Part shown: piece after piece, positions 17,759 through 25,174 of the stretch
How positions within the stretch are numbered: position 1 is the first letter of the stretch
Layout of the letters: each line of letters opens with the position of its first letter
Origin: CAVPMN01 sp963706425
GTDB lineage: Bacteria > Actinomycetota > Acidimicrobiia > Acidimicrobiales > Acidimicrobilacustridaceae
NCBI GenBank assembly: GCA_963706425.1
Contig: CAVPMN010000001.1
Coordinates: forward strand, 434,001 to 498,000
Length of the DNA stretch: 64,000 bases
Reading direction: 5' to 3'
Program-made: the position numbers and the translations under genes
Notes under the pieces: generated by a model
The model's database searches: none
The model's input: only the letters and a program-made list of their open reading frames with translations
Told to the model about the DNA's origin: nothing

Positions 17759-18170
17759 GCTGATCGGAACCGAAGTGATGGATGTCGACGAGGCCAACGG
17801 ACTCGGCCAGGTGCGGTCGGTGGTGCTCGACCTCGATCGCGCCTCGCTGTCCGGGCTCGTGCTCGACGACAACCGGGTGGTCGACTGGGACCAGATCGAC
17901 CAGACCGGCGGAGACGTGCTGACGGTGCACGGCGCCAGCGCTCATGAGGTCGGCGAGGACGGTCGCGCCGAGATCGACCGATACCAAGATCTGCTGGGCA
18001 AGAACGTGCTGCTCGAGAGCGGTCGACTCGACGGCGAGTTGCGCGACCTCGACATCGACACCGACAGCGGGTCGATCCACCGGGTGGTCTCGACCAGCGG
18101 CGAGCACCCTGGTGACGCCATCATCGGGGTGGGCCGCTTCGCCTTGGTCCTGGCCGACGACCAGCGCTGA
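17745..18170 (+). CDS. PRC-barrel domain protein
   Basis: A 141-residue PRC-barrel protein, ATG 17745, overlapping the previous gene by 14 bases. MRLRELIGTEVMDVDEANGLGQVRSVVLDLDRASLSGLVLDD forms a first barrel half, and ELRDLDIDTDSGSIHRVVSTSG a second. The conserved G-x-V-x-D-x-V-G-D-V-E-D pattern is recognisable in altered form. It is likely a partner or paralogue of the upstream gene. The operon is closed by a long hairpin at 18208-18255. Confidence 0.85.
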   Translation: MRLRELIGTEVMDVDEANGLGQVRSVVLDLDRASLSGLVLDDNRVVDWDQIDQTGGDVLTVHGASAHEVGEDGRAEIDRYQDLLGKNVLLESGRLDGELRDLDIDTDSGSIHRVVSTSGEHPGDAIIGVGRFALVLADDQR

Positions 18171-18207
18171 CCGGGCGGCTCAGACGCCTTTCGCGCCGCT
18201 CCTGCGC

Positions 18208-18255
18208 TTCTGGCAGGTCAAACCTGCACTCTGGTGCGGGTTTGACCTGCCAGAA
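18208..18255. terminator. 22-bp stem hairpin between convergent genes
   Basis: Left arm 18208-18229 and right arm 18234-18255 pair over 22 positions (one G-U) around a 4-base loop; the outer part is TTCTGGCAGGTCAAACC against its exact complement. Each arm is itself nearly palindromic (GCAGGT-CAA-ACCTGC), so alternative folds exist. It sits 38 bases after the PRC-barrel stop and 23 bases before the convergent SDR stop, so a bidirectional terminator is the simplest reading; no clear T tract follows on either side. Confidence 0.6.
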
Positions 18256-18277
18256 CGGAGTTTCTTTGGGGGCGGGG

Positions 18278-19156
18278 TCAGACGCCGAGCTGGTGGTGGG
18301 GCGGCAGCTCTCCCGCGGCGATGGCGTCGGCGCGGCGATGCAGCAGCTCGGCCGTGCCGTCGAGGTTGAACGCGATGATGTAGCGGTCGGCCTTGACCCC
18401 GTCGATCACGAACCGGCCCAGCACGTCGAGGTCCATCACCTGCACCTCGCGGCCCGAGCGTTCCATCGCCGCCTTGAGCTCGGCGAACGTCATCGATCGC
18501 TTCGACTCGGGCTGGCGCACCCTGGCCAGCTCTGCCGGTCGGTTGCGCGTGGCCGTGAACAGGCCGGTGTCGAGCATCCCGCCCGACGGATAGAACACCG
18601 AGGCCCGCAGGTTGGTGCCGTCGTCGATGAGCTGGTGCGCGAGGGCCTCGGTGAGACAGCTGATGGCGGCCTTGCTCGACGCGTAGACCGCCGCTCGGGG
18701 CACGGGAGCGAAGCCACCGTCGCCGGAGCTCGTGTTGACGATGTGGCCGGGCTCACCCGACTCGATCATGCGGGGCACGAACGCGCTGATGCCGTGGGCG
18801 GCGCCGAACACGTTGACGCCGAAGCACCACCGCCAGTCGTTCGACTCGTTCAGCCAGACGTTGCCGCCTCCACCTGAGGTGACGCCGGCGTTGTTGAAGA
18901 GCAGATGGCAGGCGCCGTAGCGCTCGAACACCTGCGCCGCCAACGCGTCGACGCTGTCGAAGTCGGACACGTCGGTGCGCACTGCGCTCACCTCGCCGCG
19001 CCCGCTCAGCTCGTCGACCGTCCGATCGAGGGCCGCCTGCTCGATGTCGGCGATGACCACCTTGGTCCCTTCGTCGAGCAGGGCGTGCACGATGCCTCGC
19101 CCGATGCCGCCCGCTCCCCCGGTGACGACCGCTACCCGATCCTGCAGGTCTTGCAC
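18278..19156 (-). CDS. Short-chain dehydrogenase/reductase (SDR)
   Basis: A 292-residue classical SDR starting at GTG 19156. Motifs: TGGAGGIG Rossmann loop, DIEQ after strand two (acidic, so NAD preferred), NNAG as FNNAGVTSGG, catalytic Ser in NTSSGDGG and YASSKAAISC. The C-terminal part after residue 190 (ELARVRQPESKRSMTFAELKAAMER) resembles SDRs of the 3-alpha/7-alpha hydroxysteroid type. It diverges from a TetR gene across an operator, so it is likely the regulator's target. Confidence 0.88.
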   Translation of the reverse strand: MQDLQDRVAVVTGGAGGIGRGIVHALLDEGTKVVIADIEQAALDRTVDELSGRGEVSAVRTDVSDFDSVDALAAQVFERYGACHLLFNNAGVTSGGGGNVWLNESNDWRWCFGVNVFGAAHGISAFVPRMIESGEPGHIVNTSSGDGGFAPVPRAAVYASSKAAISCLTEALAHQLIDDGTNLRASVFYPSGGMLDTGLFTATRNRPAELARVRQPESKRSMTFAELKAAMERSGREVQVMDLDVLGRFVIDGVKADRYIIAFNLDGTAELLHRRADAIAAGELPPHHQLGV

Positions 19157-19179
19157 GTGACCGTCCCTTCGTCCTGGCG

Positions 19180-19200
19180 AGACATTTCTGTAGTATGTCT
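19180..19200. promoter_or_regulatory. TetR operator between SDR and TetR genes
   Basis: A perfect inverted repeat AGACAT-N9-ATGTCT. The plus-strand -10 candidate TAGTAT at 19191-19196 overlaps it, so a bound dimer would block transcription of the regulator; the SDR start is 24 bases to the left, so that promoter is blocked too. This also rules out ATG 19195 as the TetR start. Confidence 0.7.
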
Positions 19201-19212
19201 TGTCGAATCACT

Positions 19213-19869
19213 ATGGCGGTGATAAGCAGTGAGGCCGTGGCGACGACCCCCGAACCAGCGGTTCGTGACGCGTGGCGGGCCCGACCCGATGGCCCCGACT
19301 ACGAGTCGGTGCGCAAGCGCCTGGTCGATGCCGCCGAGGCGATCGTGCGCGACAAAGGTGTGCGCGCCCTGCGCCTCGACCTGGTGGCCGACGCCGTCGA
19401 TCTGCACCGCTCGTCGATCTACCGCTACTTCGGGTCGAAGGAGGAGCTGCTCACCGCGGTGGTGGTGCAGGCCACCATGCGGGTCGGCCGCAAGGTGATC
19501 GCCCAGCTCGGCGACGATGCCGCGCCCGAGCGCTACCTGGCCGAGGGCATGGCCCTGGCCCTCGCCGAACTGGCCGCCGATCCGGTGCACCAGTCGCTCA
19601 CCGCGCCGTCGGCCAGCGCCTGGATGGCGCGCGTGGGCGGCAAGGCGCTCACCGAGGGGATCCGCCCCTTGCTCGAACCCACCTTCACCGCGGCGGCCGC
19701 GGCGGGCACTCTGCGGGCCGGGGTCACGCCCGACGACGCCACCCGCTGGCTGCAGATCGTGGCGACGGGCCTGACGCGCTCGAACGAGATCGTGCCCGAC
19801 ACCGACGAGCTCGTGGCCCTGCTCGAGCGCATGCTGGTGCCCGCCCTGCTCGACCGATCTCAGGCCTGA
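19213..19869 (+). CDS. TetR-family transcriptional regulator
   Basis: A TetR repressor of about 218 residues. The DNA-binding domain is clear: RKRLVDAAEAIVRDKGVRALRLDLVADAVDLHRSSIYRYFGSKEELL, with the helix-turn-helix over residues 45-65. The C-terminal ligand domain is variable, with an alanine-rich helix near the end. ATG 19213 is preferred: an earlier ATG at 19195 lies in the operator and upstream of the predicted transcription start. It is divergent from the SDR and convergent with the P450 operon. It presumably responds to the substrate of the SDR or P450 operon. Confidence 0.85.
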   Translation: MAVISSEAVATTPEPAVRDAWRARPDGPDYESVRKRLVDAAEAIVRDKGVRALRLDLVADAVDLHRSSIYRYFGSKEELLTAVVVQATMRVGRKVIAQLGDDAAPERYLAEGMALALAELAADPVHQSLTAPSASAWMARVGGKALTEGIRPLLEPTFTAAAAAGTLRAGVTPDDATRWLQIVATGLTRSNEIVPDTDELVALLERMLVPALLDRSQA

Positions 19870-19883
19870 GCGCCCCGCGGCGC

Positions 19884-21138
19884 TCACGAGGTGATCGAGC
19901 ACGACACCGGCAGGCGGTTGAGGCCCCGGATGACCATGCGCGAGCTCCACTCGGGCTCGCCCGCCAGCTCGAGGCCGTCGAGACGATCGAGGATCGCGGT
20001 GAACACGATCTCGGCCTGCAGACGGGCCAGATGCGAGCCGAGGCAGGCGTGCACGCCGGCGCCGAACTGCAGGTGCTGGCCGGCGTCGTCGCGGTCGACC
20101 ACGACCTGGTCGGCGGTGTCACCCCACCGGCGGGGGTCGCGGTTGGCTGACGGCCGGGCTGGCGAAGATGACCGCACCGGCCGGCAGCTCGGTGTCGCCC
20201 ACGAGGGTGGGCCGGGTGGTGATGCGCCGGGTGAACTGGTTGGGGCCGTCGTAGCGCAGCAGCTCCGAGATGGCGTTGCGCAGCAGCGTGCGGTCGGCGC
20301 GCAGCCGGCCGAGCTGGTCGGGTGCCCGCAGCAAGGCGAGGGTGCCGGCCGCGACGAGCGCCGCGGTGGGCTCGTGGCCCGCCATGTAGAGGGTGACCAG
20401 CTGACCCATCAGGTCTTCCTGGGAGAGCCGCTCGCCGTCGATCTCGACGTGCACCAGGTAGGAGAGCAGGTCGTCGGCGGGCGTCGGCGCGCTTCTCGTC
20501 GGCGCAGCTCCTCGAGATAGGCGTACATCTCGTCGAGTCCGGCCAGGCACTCGTCGCGCTCCTCGGGCGTGATGATCGGGTCGATCGATCGCGCCACGCA
20601 CTGGGTCCAGTAGCGGAAGCGGGGTTGGTCCTCGTCGGGGACGCCGAGCATCTCCGAGAACACCTCGACCGGCAGCGGATAGGCGAAGTCGCCCACGAGG
20701 TCGATCTCGATGCGGCCGTCGCCCCGTGTGCTCGCGGAGGTGGTCGAGCGACCGGTCGCACTCGTGCGGTGATGCTGGCGCGCAGCTCGTCGATCTCTCG
20801 GCGGACGGAACGGCTTGGCCATCAGCTTGCGGATGCGGGTGTGGTCGGGGTCGTCCATGAGCACGACCGTGCGCGACGCACGAGTCTGCTCGGCCAGCCG
20901 GGCCAGCTCGTTCTCGGTGAGCGGGCTGGGCGTGGCGTTGTGGATGTCGCTCGAGATGGTGGGGTCGCGCAGCAGCTGGCCGACGTCGTCGAAGCGGGTG
21001 ACGACCCATCCCCAGAGCAGATCCGAGTAGTGCACCGGGTCGTGCGTCGCGCAGACGCGCGTACTGCTCGTAGGGCGAGTCGGCGAAGCCCTCCGCCAGT
21101 GGGTTGAACGTCACCCGGTCATCGGCCGTCTCGGTCAC
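19884..21138 (-). CDS. Cytochrome P450 (frameshifted)
   Basis: Last gene of a four-gene minus-strand operon. It begins near GTG 21138 (TETADDRVTFNPLAEGFADSPYEQYARLRD) and ends at TGA 19884-19886. Motifs appear in separate frames: VVLMDDPDHTRIRKLM, the I-helix segment YMAGHEPTAA, the K-helix ExxR as SELLRYDGP, and the heme loop FGAGVHACLGSHLARLQ with its cysteine. Breaks lie near 20150, 20490, 20735, 20810 and 21045. Corrected length is about 417 residues, normal for the family. It follows the amidohydrolase by 28 bases and presumably oxidises the same pathway substrate. Confidence 0.82.
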
Positions 21139-21166
21139 GGACGTGGCTGCTCCTGTGTAGGGGGAT

Positions 21167-22475
21167 TCACGCGATGGCGATGGCTGGGGTCTCGACGCCG
21201 GTGATCCACGGACGGCCGGCCTCTCGCAGCAGCGCCCACTTGGCGGAGGGATCGTCGGCCTGGCCGAGCTCGGTGGGCGTGGGGCCGATGCGGTCGACCA
21301 GCGGTTGCAGGGCCGCGGTGTCGAAGCCGTAGACGGCCGCGGCCGTCGTGCCGAGCATCGCCGCCGTCTCGTCCCGGGGGATGTCGCAGAACACCTCGGC
21401 CAGGAACTCGCGGGTGTGGGGCCAGGTGCCCTCGGGATGGGGGAAGTCGTTGCCCCAGCAGATGTTGTCGACCCCGATCTCGTAGCGCCGGGCCAGCTCG
21501 CGTCGCTGGGTGTTCGACGCACCGATGAAGCAGTTGCGGTCGAAGTAGTCGCTCGGGCGCATGCGTCATGTTGGCGGTGAGCTGGTCGCCCAGCTTCTGG
21601 GAGCCGTGGTCGCGTTCGTAGACCAGGTCCATGCGCCAGAGCAGGTCGTTGACCCAGAACGCGCCGCATTCGGTGACCCCGAACTTCAGGCCGGGGAAGC
21701 GCTCGAACACGCCCGACCAGATGAGGAACCACAGCGGCCGCGACGACCAGAAGCGCACCTCGGTGGTGTAGATGCCGATGTGCGCGCCATAGGACGCCTT
21801 GTCGGCCACACCCGAGTGCACGTGCACGGGCATGTCGAGCTCTTCACACACCGCCCAGACCGGGTCGTAGCTCGGGTCGTGGTAGGGCGCGTAGGGCTGC
21901 CACATCGGAGGGATGAGGATGCCGCCCCGCAGACCCGACTCGTGGGCCCGGCGGATCTCGACCACGGGCGGCGTCGACGTCGGCCATGATCGGCACGACC
22001 GCCACGCCGGCCCGCCGCTCGGGGCTGTCGTCGCACAGCTCGGCCAGCCAGCGGTTGTGGGCCCGCGCGCCCGGCGAACAGCAGCTCGGGCGGCGTGTCG
22101 CCGGTGGCACCCGAGACCGGCGCCGAAGGGCGCGGACGCGCCGGACGTGACCGAGTCGGCGTCGGGGAAGATGACCTCGCCCGCCACGCCGTCGGCGTCG
22201 AGCTCCTTGTCGCGACGGGCCGCATCCCAGCCGCCGCGCAGGCCCTCTTCGTTCTCGGCGTGCCACTGGTCGGCGAACTCCTGGTTGAGGAATCCCTGAC
22301 TGGCCAGCTCGGCCAGGCGGCGACGTTCGGCCAGCGCCACGTCGAACTGCTCGCGGAACTCGGGATCGAGCCAGTCGCGGTACTGCTCGTTGGGCAGCCC
22401 GGCGTGGCAGTCGGCGGAGATGACGAGATAGCGCTCGTCGTCGTTGCGATCGGCTTGTGTGGTGTCGACGTTCAT
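21167..22475 (-). CDS. Amidohydrolase family 2 (metal-dependent TIM-barrel), frameshifted
   Basis: Starting at ATG 22475. The N-terminus YLVISADCHAGLPNEQYRDWLDPEF has the family's D-x-H metal motif; later parts include PMWQPYAPYHDPSYDPVWAVCEELDMPVHVHSG with a metal-ligand histidine, GVTECGAFWVNDLLWRMD and the late aspartate in ICWGNDFPHPEGTWPHT. Breaks are near 21565, 21970 and 22070-22110. This subfamily, close to decarboxylases such as AMCA decarboxylase, is abundant in actinobacteria, often in pairs, in degradation clusters. It follows the ADC-like gene by four bases. Confidence 0.8.
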
Positions 22476-22479
22476 GGCG

Positions 22480-23265
22480 TCAGTCGTCCTTCCCGACCGG
22501 GGACAGGTCGTCGTAGCGCTGATGGGCGAAAGGCAGCAGGTCGCCCGCCGGCACCCGCAGCTTCAGCTCGCCGCGCTGTTGGCTGCGGCGTTCGGACAAG
22601 GTGATCTCGACCGGCCCGAGCACCGGGAAGTCGGCCACGGGGTCGAAGCGTGAGTCGCGCAGCACGAGCGTGCCGTCGACCCGGTGATGCGTGCGGGTCT
22701 CGGTTTCGCGATGGCAGTAGACGAGCCACGGGTCGTCGTCGAAGCCGTCGCCCGCCGGGTCGCGGAGGAACTTGAAGTAGAAGTCGAGCCGCTCTTCGGC
22801 GGGTGGCGGGTCGAGCGCGGCACCGACGGTGCCCGAGATCTCGACGATGGTGACACCCATGCGCGCCACCGTGGCCGTGAGCTCGTCGCCCGTGCGCTGC
22901 AACTCGATCTGGGCCAGCTTCTTCGGCTCGCCGAAGGTCTCACGACCGCCGATGACCGACTGCTCGGTGGTCATCGGCATGAGCAGCGGATAGAAGCCGT
23001 CGTGGCCGTCGTGGCGGGCCGCCACACCGAAGGTGCCGGCGCCGAACGGAGGCAGGCCTCCACCGAGGTCGACCCGGGAGATGCCGACCTTGACGATGGG
23101 CTCGGCGCCAGGCTGCAGGGGCGGCGGGAGCACCGAGGCCAACACGTCGGGATCGGTGCGGAACATGGCGGTGACCGAGGTCGACCACGCACCGATCTTG
23201 GTGGCCTTCACCTCTTTGTCTTCGCGTTGACCGATCGGACGGGCGGCGTAGCGGATCGTGCTCAT
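22480..23265 (-). CDS. Acetoacetate decarboxylase family protein
   Basis: An intact 261-residue protein starting at ATG 23265. Family features are the segment VKVGISRVDLGG and YPLLMPMTTEQSVIGGRETFGEPKKLAQIEL, where G-R-E-x-x-G-x-P-K-K is the Schiff-base lysine region of acetoacetate decarboxylase. The C-terminus RGELKLRVPAGDLLPFAHQRYDDLS is variable. Members decarboxylate beta-keto acids or are repurposed aldolases/dehydratases. Its ATG overlaps the stop of the upstream amidohydrolase (ATGA), so coupling is tight. The mix of two amidohydrolases, this gene and a P450 suggests breakdown of a cyclic or keto compound. Confidence 0.85.
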   Translation of the reverse strand: MSTIRYAARPIGQREDKEVKATKIGAWSTSVTAMFRTDPDVLASVLPPPLQPGAEPIVKVGISRVDLGGGLPPFGAGTFGVAARHDGHDGFYPLLMPMTTEQSVIGGRETFGEPKKLAQIELQRTGDELTATVARMGVTIVEISGTVGAALDPPPAEERLDFYFKFLRDPAGDGFDDDPWLVYCHRETETRTHHRVDGTLVLRDSRFDPVADFPVLGPVEITLSERRSQQRGELKLRVPAGDLLPFAHQRYDDLSPVGKDD

Positions 23266-24510
23266 GCGCCGACCAGTCGAGCGGTGGCGAACGCCGGGCA
23301 ACGCATGGCGTCGTCGGGGATGTCGCCCGGCGACAGCGGCGTGTCGACGTCGGCCGGCGACGGGCCGATCTCGTCGGCGCGCCGGCTGAGCGCGTCGAGG
23401 TCGAAGCCGTAGAGTCGGGCGGCGTTCTCGCCGACCATGGCGCGCACCTCGTGTTCGGGCACGCCGGCGAACGCCAGGCGCAGGTGGTCGCGGGAGTAGG
23501 GCCAGCAGCCCTCGAGGTGGGGGAAGTCGCTGCCCCACATGATGTGATCGACGCCGACCTGGTCGCGCATCTGCACCTCGTTGGGCCGGATGAAGCTCGA
23601 GCCGAGGTGGCACTGCCGGGCCCAGTACTCCGACGGCTTGAGCGACAGCTCGCCGAGCGCCTCGCCGAAGCGGGCCTCCTGCGAGCCCGCCGCGCCCCGG
23701 GCGCCGCTGAGGCGACCGGCGTAGTAGTCGAGACGGGTGAGCTCGTCGGGCACCCAGGCGGTGCCCTGCTCGGTGAACACGAACTGCAGGTCGGGATGGC
23801 GCTCCATCACGCCCGAGAAGAGGAGGTGCCAGAGCGTGCGGTGCGCCCACCAGGTGACCTCGAGCAGGAACATGGCCTGTGCGGCCGGGTAGTCGCCGTA
23901 GTCGGGCGCCGCGCTGCCGCTGTGATGGTTGACCGGGAGGCCGACCTCTTCGCACGCCGCCCAGATGGGCTCGTAGTCGGGCGCGTAGAGCGGCGGCACA
24001 CCCGAACCGGGAGGCGCGCCGGGCAGCAGGACCCCGCCGGTGAGACCGTGCTCGGCGGCCCAGTGGATCTCGGCCACCGATCCTTCGACGTCGTGCAGCA
24101 TGATCTGGCAGATGCCCGCCCGCCGGCCGGGAGCATCGGCGCAGAAGTCGGCCAACCAGCGGTTGTGGGCGCGCAACCCGGCCCAACGTCGTTCGAGGTC
24201 GCCGGCGCCCGGCGCCGGGCGGCTGGTGCACCAGCGACACCTTCGGGAAGAAGGGCGGGATGGTGTTCGGGAAGATCACCTCGGCCACCACACCGTCGTC
24301 TTCCATCTCGCGCAGCCGGCGGGCGGAGTCCCAGTTGCGGTCGGCATCGGCGCCCGCGATGTCGTCGTAAGGGTTCTGGAACGTGGCGAGCCATGTGTCG
24401 AAGTCGTCGTGGTAGCGGCCCTCGAGATAGGGCCGGTAGTCGACCACGTTGGCCCCGCCGTGGCAGTCCGCCGAGATCACGACGTAGTTGCGGCTGGCAG
24501 CTGACGGCAT
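23262..24510 (-). CDS. Amidohydrolase family 2 protein (frameshifted), first gene of the operon
   Basis: Starts at ATG 24510 with AGGGGA five bases upstream (an ATG at 24516 is also possible). NYVVISADCHGGANVVDYRPYLE carries the D-x-H metal motif, and downstream are LPVNHHSGSAAPD with metal histidines, VFTEQGTAWVPDELTRLDYYAG and the late aspartate in IMWGSDFPHLEGCWPYS. Two breaks near 24175 and 24230 separate the first 110 residues from the rest. It is a paralogue of the amidohydrolase at 21.2-22.5 kb, so the operon carries two related hydrolases; they may form a heteromer or act in series. Substrate unknown. Confidence 0.8.
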
Positions 24511-24663
24511 CGGCATCCCCTGCTGGTCCCCCGGCCGGCGGCGCGAGTGCCGCGGCATGCGTTCGTTCTACCAGCGGCCGGCCGGGCGGGCAAGACGTTC
24601 TACGAAAATGTCCTATCTGGCTTGTGTCGAGCTGCCTGACGCCATCACCCACCTGCCGAAATC

Positions 24664-24700
24664 GGTGCGTGAAACAACCCCTACGGTTGTTTCACGCACC
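24664..24700 (-). terminator. Perfect 16-bp hairpin after the CBS gene
   Basis: Arms 24664-24679 (GGTGCGTGAAACAACC) and 24685-24700 are exact complements with a 5-base loop; weaker A/T pairing extends outward. It lies 24 bases beyond the stop of the minus-strand CBS gene, so it most likely terminates that transcript. No long T tract follows. The remaining 24511-24723 gap shows no other feature. Confidence 0.6.
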
Positions 24701-24723
24701 AATTTGGAGGTGAGCGGCTCGGC

Positions 24724-25104
24724 TCACGACGGGCGGACTGCAGCGAGCACGTCGCGAATCGAGACCACGCCGATCACCTTGCCGTCGGCGTCTGCGACGG
24801 GAAGATGCCGGATGGCGTCGTCGATCATGACCCGGGCCAGCTCGGCACTCGACGTGTCGCTCCTCGCGAATTCGACGTCGAAGGTCATGTGATCGCCCAC
24901 CCGGTCGACATCGGGATCGGCGCCCTCGGCGATCGCCCGCACGAGGTCGCGCTCGGAGATGAGCCCGGCGATGCCGCCGTCGCTCGATCGGACGAGGACG
25001 GCACCGATGCCGTTCTCCTCCAGGAGTTGGGCGAAGCCCCGCAGGGTCAAGTCGGCCCACACCTCGATCGCGGGACCGGTGATGAGTGTCGCTGCAGTGG
25101 TCAT
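24724..25104 (-). CDS. CBS-domain pair protein
   Basis: A 126-residue protein made of two CBS repeats, start ATG 25104 (residue M-T-T-A-A-T). First repeat TLRGFAQLLEENGIGAVLVRSSDGGIAGLISERDLVRAIAEG, second SSAELARVMIDDAIRHLPVADADGKVIGVVSIRDVLAAV; both end in the conserved I-S-x-R-D-x-x. Such stand-alone modules bind AMP, ATP or SAM and sense energy state. It lies 70 bases downstream of the GH65 gene on the same strand and may share its transcript, which would fit an energy sensor beside a pyruvate-oxidising and sugar-phosphorylase operon. Confidence 0.9.
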   Translation of the reverse strand: MTTAATLITGPAIEVWADLTLRGFAQLLEENGIGAVLVRSSDGGIAGLISERDLVRAIAEGADPDVDRVGDHMTFDVEFARSDTSSAELARVMIDDAIRHLPVADADGKVIGVVSIRDVLAAVRPS

Positions 25105-25174
25105 ATCCCGACTATCCCCGGGACGAGCCCCGTCTGGCAGGGCCATCGGTCACGATGAGGTCAGCCCGAGCGAC

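Noticed and set aside
18278..24510. Natural-product biosynthetic cluster around the P450 and SDR
   Set aside because: No polyketide synthase, NRPS, terpene cyclase or RiPP gene is present; the set looks catabolic.
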